NCBI GenBank assembly: GCA_029251085.1
Contig: JAQXDZ010000059.1
Location: 47,541 to 111,540, forward strand
Direction of reading: 5' to 3'
From: Mariniblastus sp.
GTDB lineage: Bacteria > Planctomycetota > Planctomycetia > Pirellulales > Pirellulaceae
Length of the DNA stretch: 64,000 nt
This document shows positions 55,995-64,000 of the stretch, piece after piece. The notes beneath the pieces are model-generated. The model was not told the origin of the DNA, made no database searches, and saw only the letters and a program-made list of their open reading frames with translations. The translations under genes and the position numbers were made by a program. Every line of letters begins with the position of its first letter. Within the stretch, counting starts at the first letter, position 1.

Positions 55995-57128
55995 TTAACC
56001 TCGGAAAGACATGAACAAGCTTGGATCAACCTTGATGCCTTTAGCAGCTTGATCGTCACCAGCAGCTTCTTCATCTGCGGTTTCGCAGTCAGAGCAACCA
56101 GAGTTCTGGAAAACTCGGCAACCATCGTTGCAGCGATTTCCAACCTGACGGATACGATCTAGCAAGTTTGCCTTGCAAGGATCGTCACAAGCTGGAGTTT
56201 CTTCGCAACCACAGTTTTGACCTGGGCGAGGCATGCGAGCAACGATGTTCTTAACAACCGCTGGTCGTCCGCAACCGCAATCGCTTTCGCAATCAGTTGC
56301 AGGAGCTTCTTCGCAACCACAAGCGTTGCTTCCCATGCTTCCAACTCGTGAAACAAGACCGCTTACTCGACCACGAAGGTCAAGATTCATTCCGCATCCG
56401 CAAGAATCTTCGCAAGCTGGTGCAGGCTCAGCAGCAGGGGCTTCTTCGCAACCGCAAGAGTTGCATCCCATGCTTCCAACTCGTGAAACAAGACCGCTTA
56501 CTCGACCACGAAGGTCAAGGTTCATTCCGCATCCGCAAGAATCTTCGCAAGCTGGTGCAGGCTCAGCAGCAGGGGCTTCTTCGCAACCGCAAGAGTTGCA
56601 TCCCAAGCTTCCGATTCGTGACACAAGACCGCTAACCCGACCGCGAAGGTCTAGGTTCATTCCGCTTCCACAAGCGTCTTCGCAGGCTGGTTCTTCTTCT
56701 TCGCAACCGCTGTCGCAGCAACGAGAGAAGAGTCCGCGAGAGAATAGTTTGCAACCGCAGTCGTCGGCTTCTTCGCAGGCAGGCTCAGGTTCCGCACAGG
56801 CGTCTTCTTTGCAGCAACCGTTGAATACTTTGGCGAACATTGCTTTGACTCGTCCACCACCGCAACCATCATCACATGCGTCTACTACTTGCTCTTCACA
56901 CTCAGGCTTGCATCCGCATCCTTTGAACAATCGCCCAGGAAGGCCGATGTGGAGGCTGATACTGATTCCTCTTCCGCAACACGGATCGGGAGTTTCGCAA
57001 CATGTTGGAGCAGCTTCACATTCGCCACATCCACTTTTTCCAAGCATGCGACCCAAAAGGTCAGCATTGCTTTCGCTGCAGATCATGGCAACGCACAAGA
57101 GCGTTAAAGCAGCTAATTTAATTTTCAT
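55995..57128 (-). CDS. Secreted cysteine-rich repeat protein
   Basis: A 377-residue protein with a signal peptide (LAALTLLCVAMICSESNA), after which roughly one residue in eight is cysteine, mostly as CxC, CC and CxxC pairs next to acidic residues (CGCEEAP, CCETPDPCC). Residues about 150-290 contain three near-identical 45-residue units centred on MNLDLRGRVSGLVSRVGSMG. It is presumably exported and heavily disulfide-bonded, as expected for a cell-wall or surface structural protein; metal binding is an alternative. I cannot name a family. Confidence 0.78.
   Translation of the reverse strand: MKIKLAALTLLCVAMICSESNADLLGRMLGKSGCGECEAAPTCCETPDPCCGRGISISLHIGLPGRLFKGCGCKPECEEQVVDACDDGCGGGRVKAMFAKVFNGCCKEDACAEPEPACEEADDCGCKLFSRGLFSRCCDSGCEEEEPACEDACGSGMNLDLRGRVSGLVSRIGSLGCNSCGCEEAPAAEPAPACEDSCGCGMNLDLRGRVSGLVSRVGSMGCNSCGCEEAPAAEPAPACEDSCGCGMNLDLRGRVSGLVSRVGSMGSNACGCEEAPATDCESDCGCGRPAVVKNIVARMPRPGQNCGCEETPACDDPCKANLLDRIRQVGNRCNDGCRVFQNSGCSDCETADEEAAGDDQAAKGIKVDPSLFMSFRG
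56338..56742 (-). repeat. Three 135-bp tandem repeats inside the cysteine-rich gene
   Basis: The same DNA block begins at 56338, 56473 and 56608, exactly 135 bp apart. The first two are almost identical at the nucleotide level; the third carries several changes. Recent in-frame duplication is the simplest explanation. The outer boundary of the third unit is approximate. Confidence 0.85.
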
Positions 57129-57871
57129 CGAGACTCGTCTCCTTGAGTTTTTCCGTGCTATCTATTCCACCAAACCTACCCAACGCTAATGATTATTGGC
57201 CGCGTGGATCATTTGGCGTTCTGAGTAATTGACTCAGGACAGTGGGTTAGCCTCGTTGGCTGTTGAGGCTTGGTTTTTCGCGCTAGATAGCAGCGGTTCT
57301 AGTCGCATCCGAGCGGTCTGACCCATCCATTGGGTCGGTTGACAAATACCATCTCAGTTACGCTTGCGCCAGTTTCGACGCAAGTTCAGATTGCACTGAC
57401 GTCATCGACTTTATCAAACAGGCTACTTCACCAACGAAAAGCGAATGCAGGTGGTGATTAATGCCCGTTTCATAACGCCTCGGTTCGAAATTCGGGTTTA
57501 AGCGGTGTCAATTATTGGGTAAACCTTACCGGTTAGCGAAAGGGATTATTTTGTATCGCCCGCAACGGCAGGAATGGTCTTGGATTGCGGCGATTGACTG
57601 TTTTTGAATGCACGCTCAGGTTCAGTGAAGAGGTTGCTGAAAACCCCGCTATTGGCCTGATAACGCAGGCAAATCCGACCTCCGGTTGCAGGGGAAGTAA
57701 ATAAGACGTTCGGAATTACGTCAATCACGTTGAGACACGTTGATCGGATTGCGGGTTGGAGTAAGATAAAGACTGCGTTCTTAACAGCATTTCGATGAAA
57801 AAGTGGCGCCCGTGAACGGCGTCAAATAAGCTGATTGATGACTACGCCACAAAAGTACGATAGATAGATTT
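57129..57871. other. Intergenic region between the cysteine-rich gene and the TLPGR lipoprotein
   Basis: About 740 bp. It holds two small inverted repeats, CTGAGT / ACTCAG (57221-57237) and GGTAA / TTACC (near 57520), and a minus-strand open frame at 57546-57728 whose only start is a GTG without a ribosome-binding site. I cannot support a gene here. The promoters of the two divergent flanking genes must lie in this region. Confidence 0.45.
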
Positions 57872-58285
57872 ATGATCTCTAATACGAAAATTCGATGGGC
57901 TTCATTCCTGCAAGTTGTTGTGGTTGGGATCTGCCTGATGTCCGTCTGCGTTGGTTGTCGACAGGGTCGTTACAAAACGGTTGAGAATCGGAAATCACCA
58001 GCGAATTCGACTTTGCCCGCCGAGCAAGCCCTCGTTAACGGTGGGAATTGGACCAGCCTGCCGGGTGGTCGCTTGGGTTCAACGCTGCCCGGTCGAAACT
58101 GGTCAACACTGCCTGGGCGAGGAGGCACGACGCTTCCTGGGCGAAACTGGTCAACACTTCCCGGGCGAAATTGGTCCACACTGCCTGGGCGAGGGGGAAC
58201 AACTCTGCCAAACCGCTATTCCCCTTGGCGGCCCACGGGTTCGACATTGCCTCGGCGAATTGGAACGACATTGCCCGGTAGATAG
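57872..58285 (+). CDS. Putative lipoprotein made of TLPGR octapeptide repeats
   Basis: A 137-residue protein. An N-terminal hydrophobic signal (FLQVVVVGICLMSVCVGC) ends at a lipobox-like cysteine, residue 29; the -3 position is Cys, which is not ideal. From residue 59 to the end it consists of repeats of the type NWSTLPGR / GGTTLPGR, nine in all, with variants SLPGGR, TLPNR and TLPRR. The repeat region is basic, lacks acidic residues and is rich in Gly, Pro and Trp, so it probably has no globular fold. It may bind peptidoglycan, polysaccharide or another surface polymer. No family recognised. Confidence 0.72.
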   Translation: MISNTKIRWASFLQVVVVGICLMSVCVGCRQGRYKTVENRKSPANSTLPAEQALVNGGNWTSLPGGRLGSTLPGRNWSTLPGRGGTTLPGRNWSTLPGRNWSTLPGRGGTTLPNRYSPWRPTGSTLPRRIGTTLPGR

Positions 58286-58382
58286 GGTAATGAAATTCAT
58301 TAACGCGAAAGCGGTGCTGGTTTATCGTTGGCGGAATCACGCCCACGTTGCCGAGAGTTGTGCCTGTTCTCACGTTGGAAAC

Positions 58383-58416
58383 AAAAAAACCGTGCTCTTT
58401 TGAGCACGGTTTTTTG
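58383..58416. terminator. Bidirectional terminator
   Basis: CCGTGCTC / GAGCACGG with a TTTT loop, extended by A on the left and T on the right. It lies between the TLPGR gene and the convergent histone-like gene. Confidence 0.92.
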
Positions 58417-58462
58417 CGTTCTATTGAAACACCTTGCGGTAATCTCGCGACGATGTTCAGCC

Positions 58463-58900
58463 TTACTTGGCCTTCTTTTTCTTTGTGGCCGCTTCTTCAG
58501 CCGCCTGTTCCTTTAACTGCTTTGCCGTCAGTTTCTTTTCCTTCTCTTCGACAATGTCTTCCTTCACCTTTTGCACAAAGTGAGGAGGTTTTCCTTCGGG
58601 AGAAAGTTCAGCAGCTCGCTTCTCGGCGGCTTTTCGTTGATTAAACTCATAAAGAGCGACTCTCTTCATGGCATGATTGAAAACTCCCCAGAACAGCTTT
58701 CTGCGAATAACTTCAGCCGCTTTGGTCCGCGATTTCCGCTTTTTCTTGACTGGAGCTTTCTTTTCGTCTTCAGCCTCAGTTTCGACCTTTTTTGTAGCGG
58801 TGGAAGCAGACTTTTTCGTCGCTTTTTTCTTAGTAGTAGCTTTTTTGGCCGGTGCTTTTTTGACAGCGGCCTTAGTTGCTTTAGCCTTCTTCTTGGCCAT
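58463..58900 (-). CDS. Lysine/alanine-rich histone H1-like protein
   Basis: A 145-residue protein whose first ~60 residues are Lys/Ala repeats (AVKKAPAKKATTKKKATKK), like the tail of eukaryotic histone H1 and chlamydial Hc proteins. A more ordered middle part (AAEVIRRKLFWGVFNHAMKR) and a charged C-terminus (AKQLKEQAAEEAATKKKKAK) follow. It probably binds DNA and helps compact the nucleoid; RNA binding is an alternative. It starts with ATG and is monocistronic or nearly so. Confidence 0.78.
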   Translation of the reverse strand: MAKKKAKATKAAVKKAPAKKATTKKKATKKSASTATKKVETEAEDEKKAPVKKKRKSRTKAAEVIRRKLFWGVFNHAMKRVALYEFNQRKAAEKRAAELSPEGKPPHFVQKVKEDIVEEKEKKLTAKQLKEQAAEEAATKKKKAK

Positions 58901-59013
58901 TTTTATCCGTCTTTAAATTCTGGGCAGAAATGCGTTATTGAAACGAAGCGTAATCATAACGTTTTTTCCCGATATTGGATAGTTGGGCTTTCATTATCGC
59001 CACGGTTTTCAGG

Positions 59014-59331
59014 TCATCCGGCGTTGGGGGGCGGAGTTCCGTGTCCGTCTTCGACGTATTTCGCACGCTGGCGGGCGTATTCTTGAAAATTGACTTCCGG
59101 AGTCTCAGCCGCTGAGGGCTCAGTTTTATTAGCATTTGCCGCGTTGTTGGGCTTGGATTTTTCTTGTTCAAGCAACCGCTCGAGGTATTTTCGACACCAA
59201 CCGCAACCCGTTCCCGCACCAAAACATTGGCTCAGTTGGCTAGGCCGGCTTGGTTTTTCAATTCGGATGAAGTTAACCACTTTTCGTCGAGTTACGTGAA
59301 AACAGAGGCATACCGGGTCGTCAGGTTTCAT
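59014..59331 (-). CDS. BFD-like [2Fe-2S] protein
   Basis: A 105-residue protein. CLCFHVTRRKVVNFIRIE and GAGTGCGWCRKYLERLLE supply the C-x-C...C-x-x-C ligands of the bacterioferritin-associated ferredoxin fold. A low-complexity tail follows (NNAANANKTEPSAAETPE), ending in EYARQRAKYVEDGHG. It probably passes electrons or senses iron; no bacterioferritin gene is in the window. It is divergent from the sigma factor gene. Confidence 0.82.
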   Translation of the reverse strand: MKPDDPVCLCFHVTRRKVVNFIRIEKPSRPSQLSQCFGAGTGCGWCRKYLERLLEQEKSKPNNAANANKTEPSAAETPEVNFQEYARQRAKYVEDGHGTPPPNAG

Positions 59332-59559
59332 TGGCGGTAACTGTCTGTTTGCGTTGAATTAGAAAAAGAGGCCGAAAGTGCACGTTTTTTGGGCTTCGTC
59401 AGTCGAAATCAGAATTTACCCCAAATCACAGAAACTCGGTTCGACAAACAGGGTTTTATCATCAAGCGAGGGTTAAAGCCAACATTAGGATGGCTGGTCT
59501 AGAACATTTCTTGTCGACCTTGCGTCTCGTCAGAGAGTCGAGGGACGCTAGAATGGTAA

Positions 59560-60270
59560 TTGAACTTTAACAACTTGCCTGTACTTGGAATTCCTTTGTC
59601 TGTTAGCGAATCATCGTTACAAAAAGCTTCGAAATACGAGTTGCTCGACCCTGACGTGCGACTGATGTTGCAGGTGCGCGAGGGGAGCGCTGCGGCGTTT
59701 GAAGCTCTTGTTGAAAAGCACCAAAAGCGTCTGGTAATGGTATTAGAACATTTAGTTTCCGACCGCACCCAAGCTGAGGATCTCGCGCAAGATGTCTTCT
59801 TGAGAGTTTATCGGGCTCGCGAACGCTACATCCCCACAGCCAAGTTCTCAACCTGGCTCTACACAATTACGCACAACGTGGCGAGCAATTCCATTCGCAA
59901 GTCGTCACGACGCAAAGAGATCAATCTTGTTGCGTCCCCGTCGGGCTCGATGCCTGTTCGGCCATTGGACACGATGGCAAAGGATAAAAGTAATTTAATG
60001 CCGACACGCTTGGCAGATCAAAAAGAGATGGAAAAAGTGATCCGTGAGGCGATTCAATCGCTTGGTCCACGGCAGCGAATGGCGATGTTGCTTTCGAAAT
60101 ATGAGGGGATGAGCTACAACGAAATTGCTGAATCCATGGAGTTAACGACACAAGCAGTCAAGTCATTGCTTTCTCGTGCACGCGGGAATCTCAAAGAAGC
60201 GCTCGCTCCCTACTTAAACTCCGGAAAGTCATCTCGTGAGCTAGAACGAGAAGAAGGGGGGGCATCATGA
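59560..60270 (+). CDS. ECF-like RNA polymerase sigma factor
   Basis: A 236-residue sigma70-family factor with region 2 (DLAQDVFLRVYRARERYIPT, FSTWLYTITHNVASNSIRKS) and region 4 (LGPRQRMAMLLSKYEGMSYN, AESMELTTQAVKSLLSRARG), and no regions 1.1 or 3. The start is probably TTG at 59560; another TTG at 59596 is possible. The stop codon overlaps the start of the next gene (ATGA), which encodes its likely anti-sigma factor. The regulon is unknown. Confidence 0.9.
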   Translation: MNFNNLPVLGIPLSVSESSLQKASKYELLDPDVRLMLQVREGSAAAFEALVEKHQKRLVMVLEHLVSDRTQAEDLAQDVFLRVYRARERYIPTAKFSTWLYTITHNVASNSIRKSSRRKEINLVASPSGSMPVRPLDTMAKDKSNLMPTRLADQKEMEKVIREAIQSLGPRQRMAMLLSKYEGMSYNEIAESMELTTQAVKSLLSRARGNLKEALAPYLNSGKSSRELEREEGGAS

Positions 60271-61727
60271 ATTCGAAATCGGAAAATCCTGAATCACAAT
60301 CGGGCGAAGTCGAATTTTCAAACTCCGACGAATTGACTGCCTATCTTGATGGTGAGCTGGATGAAACGCAGACTCAAGAGGTTGAGAGCCGTTTGGGCAG
60401 TGATTCAAATTATCTGGCCGAAATGCAATCTTTGCAAAAAACATGGGATTTGCTCGACACTCTTCCTGTCCATGAGCCTGGTGGTTCCTTCACAAAGACG
60501 ACGATGGAGTTAATCGTCGGGGATGCAGTCAGCACAGCAAAAAACAGGCGTAAAAGGACTTTGTTTTTTGGGCGTGTCGCAGTGATGGCCTTGCTGCCGG
60601 TTGTCTTTTTCGCCACCGCCTATGGTGTCGCGAGGCGAATGCAAAGTGATCCGGACCGCCGCTTAATTGAGAATTTGAGTGCCGTTGAGAACTTTAAAAA
60701 ATATGAAGCTGTCGATTGTAATTTAGAGTTTCTGGAGAGCATCCGGAATGTTGACTTCTTTCAAAAGTCAACAGTGATTGTTGAAAATGGAAGTAAGATA
60801 GATGTCGCTTATGAAGATGACTCCGCCGGTTCAATTCCGATCGATCTGATTCAGCGTGCTGGTTACGTAAAGGGCCTCGATGTTGAACAGAAGATAACCT
60901 TAAAAGAAAATTTTAAAAACTTTGAAGACAAAACGGATGCCGATCGCAAGCGTTTAACTGATTTTGATTTGGAACTTCAGGCTCGGGGAAATCGTCAACA
61001 GCTAAGGTCGACGCTCAACGGTTTTTATGAATGGTTGATAGAACTGGAGGTGTACGAACGAAGTGAACTTCAAGATCTTCCCCAAAACGAGCGGATTGCG
61101 AAAATAAGGTCGATTAGAAATCGTCAGGCTCAGAATGAATTGGGGAAAAAGTCATTAGTAAAGTTGCCTTCCAAAGAGGACGTCCCGTTCTTGATGGGGT
61201 GGTGCGAGAGTATTTTCCAACTCAAGGAACGTCAATTGAGGGATCGTTTTCCAGTCGTACTGATGCGGTCTATGCGAAAGAAGAAAATGGGGTCGGTGCC
61301 TCCTTCGTCAGTCCTGTTGGCAAAGTCGCGGGTGGAAAATTTGAATTCAATTATTGGGTTCTTGCTAAGAGAAGATCGGCAGTTCGTTGAAGATCTGATC
61401 TTTGAAGGCGAGGCACTTTTCGGGCTGTACGATATCTTGTCACTCAACGCGAGAAAGCAGCTGGACAGTCGATCTGAAGCGGAGCAAAGAAGCCACATCC
61501 TGGATTGGGTTGATGCCGTTAACCAGTCTCAGCAAGGTACTTCCACAGAAGATCTAGAGAAATTTGAGATGCAGCTCAGCAGTAAGGTTCGCAACCGTTT
61601 GCAGAAAATGTCCAGTGAAAAATATCGAGAAACACTCGAGTGGATGTACGAGGAGAGCAGGAAATCCCAAATTTCCTCGCAAAGTTGGTGGGAGCAACAA
61701 ATTGAGAAAACTCTTGATCCGAACTAG
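60267..61727 (+). CDS. Membrane anti-sigma-factor-like protein with large C-terminal domain
   Basis: A 486-residue protein, translationally coupled to the sigma factor by an ATGA overlap. Residues ~20-65 resemble the anti-sigma domain (SDELTAYLDGELDETQTQEV) but lack the zinc-binding H-x3-C-x2-C. A membrane segment follows at ~98-117 (VAVMALLPVVFFATAYGVA). The remaining ~370 residues are charged and helical, probably extracytoplasmic, and I do not recognise them. It probably holds the sigma factor at the membrane until a signal arrives. Confidence 0.78.
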   Translation: MNSKSENPESQSGEVEFSNSDELTAYLDGELDETQTQEVESRLGSDSNYLAEMQSLQKTWDLLDTLPVHEPGGSFTKTTMELIVGDAVSTAKNRRKRTLFFGRVAVMALLPVVFFATAYGVARRMQSDPDRRLIENLSAVENFKKYEAVDCNLEFLESIRNVDFFQKSTVIVENGSKIDVAYEDDSAGSIPIDLIQRAGYVKGLDVEQKITLKENFKNFEDKTDADRKRLTDFDLELQARGNRQQLRSTLNGFYEWLIELEVYERSELQDLPQNERIAKIRSIRNRQAQNELGKKSLVKLPSKEDVPFLMGWCESIFQLKERQLRDRFPVVLMRSMRKKKMGSVPPSSVLLAKSRVENLNSIIGFLLREDRQFVEDLIFEGEALFGLYDILSLNARKQLDSRSEAEQRSHILDWVDAVNQSQQGTSTEDLEKFEMQLSSKVRNRLQKMSSEKYRETLEWMYEESRKSQISSQSWWEQQIEKTLDPN

Positions 61728-62216
61728 CACTTCGGCAGGCGAGAACTAACACGCTCGAAAAACCGTGTTTTTTTATTCTTATTGGCTTCCCCAGAAGGCA
61801 AATTCTCAGTTTTCGCCCCAAATTTTTGGCCCAACGCGATTTTGCCCACTTTCTTTAGGTTCTCATTGGCTAAATCGCGAATTTGGCTCAAACTTGGCGG
61901 TGCTCCAAACCGTCTATAATACTAGAGCGGCATTGTTTTGTTTCCGTTAAAACGGCAACAAAGAACGGCAACAAGGCCCTGGTGGGTCGCCGGCAGTTTT
62001 TTTCAGTCTTTAAGTTGTTTGTGGATGAGTTCTATTAACGGTATTCCACTTAAGGGGTGCCCGTTTTTGATACCGCATTAATTGCCAGTTTTGGAGGGTA
62101 CTTGATGACTGAATTGTGAGGGGGGGTAATGTGCTCGGTGGGTGATTGGTAGTTTGCATCGCACCGGAGGCGGCAAGCCCCGACGAAGGCAACGATAGTT
62201 GATAGGGATAACCAGA
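61728..62216. other. Intergenic region before the right-edge membrane protein gene
   Basis: About 490 bp with no convincing ORF. It holds a candidate promoter (TATAAT at 61915-61920) and a small inverted repeat CCGTT / AACGG downstream of it. Nothing else was recognised. Confidence 0.5.
61894..61920 (+). promoter_or_regulatory. Candidate sigma70 promoter
   Basis: A perfect TATAAT (61915-61920) has TTGGCG 15 bases upstream. The spacing is short for sigma70, and a transcript starting here would have a leader of about 290 bases before the ATG at 62217. Confidence 0.4.
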
Positions 62217-64000
62217 ATGGCAAGTGAAATTAATTCCTCAACCCGTCCAGCGGTGACCGCCTCGGCGCGACAAGCAGCCAAGGTTAAAAGTTATGTCAAC
62301 CAGCAATTGGAAAAGACACGTAAGCAAGTCAAAACGATTGACTTTATTTCGGGTGCCTTGGTGCTGGTTGCCTTCACGATTGGATTTTTGCTATTCGCGG
62401 CAATGGTCGACGCTTGGATTTGGCCGCTGTCGCGGTTGGGGCGTTGGGCATTTTTAATTATTTGGCTTGGCAGTTGCCTCGGGTACACAGTCATTTCGAT
62501 CGTGCCGTTGTTGATGAAGCGAATAAATCCGGACTATGCCGCGAAGATGATCGAAGAAGCCAAGCCTAGTTTCAGTAACAGCTTGATGAATTATGTTTCT
62601 CTTCGAAAACGGCCCGAGGGAATTAGGCCTGCGGTGCTGGATGCAGTGTCGCGACAAGCTGCGACGGATCTCGCAAGTGTGCCAGGCGATGCAGCAGTCG
62701 ATCAGTCTAAGATGATTCGAATTGGATTCGTGCTAGTCGGGCTTACGTTGTTAGCAGTGAGTTATAAGATTCTTTCGCCGAAGGATCCACTCAGCACCGT
62801 TGCTCGGATTTTCGCGCCAGCGAGTGATATTGCTCAGCCTGCCGTTGTCACGATTGAGGAAGTTTTACCAGGGGACGTCGAGATATTTTTTGGCGAAACA
62901 CTGGAGGTAGTTGCCCGGGTCAGTGGGCGGCACCAACCGGAAGATGTCAAATTAGTTTACTCGACCGTTGACGGGCAATTGGTTGACCAGTCTTTGTCGA
63001 TGGCGTTGACAGACGAGCCAAGAACCTACTCGGGCACGATCGCAATGCCGGGGGGCGGTGTTCAAGCTTCGTTGCAGTATCGAGTGGTTGCAAAAGATGG
63101 GGTTTCTTCTGATTACGTTGTGACCGTCCGCCCCAACCCAACGATTGCGATTGAATCGTTACTTTTTGATCCTCCTGATTACACCGGGTTGGCTTCCCGT
63201 ACGCTGATGGGTGTCGGTGATATTGACGCGATTGAGGGAACTCTCGTTACGATCAACGCAGTCGCTAACTTGCCAATTAAGTCGGCAGAAGTTGAATTGC
63301 TAAACGAAATTACCAATGTGGCCGGCGATACCGAATTGTCATACGATCAGCGATTCGTTCCAGCGGTGGGCAGCAAATATATCATGGAGGTAGAAGGACG
63401 AAATGCGACTCAGTCCGTCTTGGTAAAGTTGGACGCCAACCGAGAGAAGCCATTTGCAACCCACTACCGGTTGAAATTTACGAGTACTGATGGAAATCGA
63501 AATTCGCAACCCAATGTTTATCCAATTCGAGTAACCCCTGATCTTGCACCCGATGTCGAAATTAAAAATCCAATTGAAACGGACGGACAAATCCCTGAGA
63601 ACCAAGTGCTGGCCGTTGACATCGTCGCCTCGGATCTTGATTTTGCAATCGATTCAGTTGAGTTAAGTATCGATCATAATGGCCAAAGCCTGTTTTCAGA
63701 TAGTCTCAGTCTCAAATCAAACAAAGGCAATCGTCGAGTAACCGCGCGTTATTTGCTCGACCCCAAAGCACTGGGGCTCAAGCCCGGAGATGTCGCAGTT
63801 TTTCATGCTGTCGCGAAGGACAATCGGATGCAGGGGCGTAAGCCTGCACCAAACATTTCACGCACGCAGAACTACTCAGTGACTATTCAACGTCCCGAGG
63901 AAAAATCTTCGGAACCCGTTACGAAAAATTCAGACGGCGAGGGCCAGAACGGCGAAGGTCAGAATGGCGAGGGTCAGAATGGCGAAGGTCAGAATGGCGA
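62217..64000 (+). CDS. Large membrane protein, N-terminal part (runs off right edge)
   Basis: 594 residues are visible, beginning MASEINSSTRPAVTASARQ. Two membrane segments lie near residues 45-67 and 77-98 and a third at ~165-183. A long, apparently extracytoplasmic region with beta-rich, Ig-like stretches follows (VLPGDVEIFFGETLEVVARV, LLFDPPDYTGL). The window ends in GEGQN repeats (15-bp DNA repeat). The layout resembles the large DUF4175-like membrane proteins of planctomycetes, but I cannot confirm that family. Frame is intact throughout. Confidence 0.78.
   Translation, partial: MASEINSSTRPAVTASARQAAKVKSYVNQQLEKTRKQVKTIDFISGALVLVAFTIGFLLFAAMVDAWIWPLSRLGRWAFLIIWLGSCLGYTVISIVPLLMKRINPDYAAKMIEEAKPSFSNSLMNYVSLRKRPEGIRPAVLDAVSRQAATDLASVPGDAAVDQSKMIRIGFVLVGLTLLAVSYKILSPKDPLSTVARIFAPASDIAQPAVVTIEEVLPGDVEIFFGETLEVVARVSGRHQPEDVKLVYSTVDGQLVDQSLSMALTDEPRTYSGTIAMPGGGVQASLQYRVVAKDGVSSDYVVTVRPNPTIAIESLLFDPPDYTGLASRTLMGVGDIDAIEGTLVTINAVANLPIKSAEVELLNEITNVAGDTELSYDQRFVPAVGSKYIMEVEGRNATQSVLVKLDANREKPFATHYRLKFTSTDGNRNSQPNVYPIRVTPDLAPDVEIKNPIETDGQIPENQVLAVDIVASDLDFAIDSVELSIDHNGQSLFSDSLSLKSNKGNRRVTARYLLDPKALGLKPGDVAVFHAVAKDNRMQGRKPAPNISRTQNYSVTIQRPEEKSSEPVTKNSDGEGQNGEGQNGEGQNGEGQNG
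63943..64000 (+). repeat. 15-bp tandem repeats encoding GEGQN
   Basis: At least four copies of a 15-bp unit (GGCGAGGGTCAGAAT and close variants, alternating GAG/GAA codons) continue past the right edge. They encode the pentapeptide GEGQN. Confidence 0.85.

Noticed and set aside
56338..56742. CRISPR array
   Set aside because: The regular repeats have no unique spacers of constant size; the whole 135-bp unit is repeated and is coding.
56233..57189. Plus-strand open frame of 318 codons rich in Ser, Gln and Arg
   Set aside because: It lies antisense to the cysteine-rich gene. Its length comes from the repeat structure and from the lack of stop codons opposite Cys/Glu/Gly codons. The minus-strand frame has a signal peptide and sensible domains.
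57546..57728. 60-codon minus-strand frame in the 740-bp gap
   Set aside because: The only start is a GTG without a ribosome-binding site. The frame is open a little upstream but has no ATG, and I recognise no homology.
58035..58373. Minus-strand frames with FRPGSVDQFRPGSV-type repeats
   Set aside because: They are the antisense reading of the TLPGR repeats. The plus-strand frame has a signal sequence, a lipobox-like cysteine and a downstream terminator.
1..64000. Mobile elements, prophage, toxin-antitoxin or defence genes
   Set aside because: No transposase, integrase, phage structural, restriction or CRISPR-associated protein was recognised in any frame.

Overview
The window looks like a chromosomal piece from a planctomycete, most likely of the Pirellulales type. 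The signs are a Ser/Thr kinase with the phylum's usual N-terminal extension, an FHA-GAF-sigma54 activator, a sulfatase, a DUF1080 secreted protein, an overlong SecA with a C-terminal SEC-C motif, a lysine-rich histone-like protein, cysteine-rich secreted proteins and a Kdo transferase (an outer membrane with lipid A). Base composition is moderate and even. I see no insertion sequence, prophage, CRISPR array or rRNA. The only RNA gene I recognise is a tRNA-Leu(CAA). This assignment is inferred from gene content, not from a marker-gene comparison.

Layout. 1-14.8 kb: edge of a protein kinase; a DUF2064 glycosyltransferase with ThiO-like glycine oxidase; a membrane glycosyltransferase with a CpsD-like ATPase; cobalamin-dependent methionine synthase; then a leftward group of a hypothetical gene, a UAP1-like pyrophosphorylase, mannose-1-phosphate guanylyltransferase, a lipase-like hydrolase and RuvX. 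14.8-25.2 kb: metK (with its own promoter and a palindrome over the -35 box), waaA, secA, a PhnP-like hydrolase and a Prc-type protease. 25.2-32.2 kb: the sigma54 activator, a sulfatase, a symporter fused to a binding protein, and tRNA-Leu. 32.2-46.6 kb: a LolD/FtsX-type ABC exporter, a small prenyltransferase-like protein with a thioesterase, S18, a DUF1080 protein, a TAXI-TRAP transporter, a Upf1-like helicase, and an SSS symporter with its small partner.

46.7-54.4 kb is the most distinctive part. All genes point left: a HemD-HemE fusion, a squalene-hopene-type cyclase, a DUF116-polyprenyl synthase fusion, a chorismate-lyase-like protein and SurE. The three middle genes suggest a terpenoid or meroterpenoid route. 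The cyclase reading frame clearly continues about 66 codons upstream of its first conventional start codon, into conserved cyclase sequence with no ATG, GTG or TTG, so it needs a rare start codon or some other explanation.

54.6-64 kb: a hypothetical cytoplasmic protein, a cysteine-rich secreted protein with three 135-bp repeats, a short putative lipoprotein built from TLPGR octapeptides, the histone-like protein, a BFD-like [2Fe-2S] protein, a sigma factor with a large membrane anti-sigma-like partner, and the start of a large membrane protein that leaves the window inside GEGQN pentapeptide repeats.
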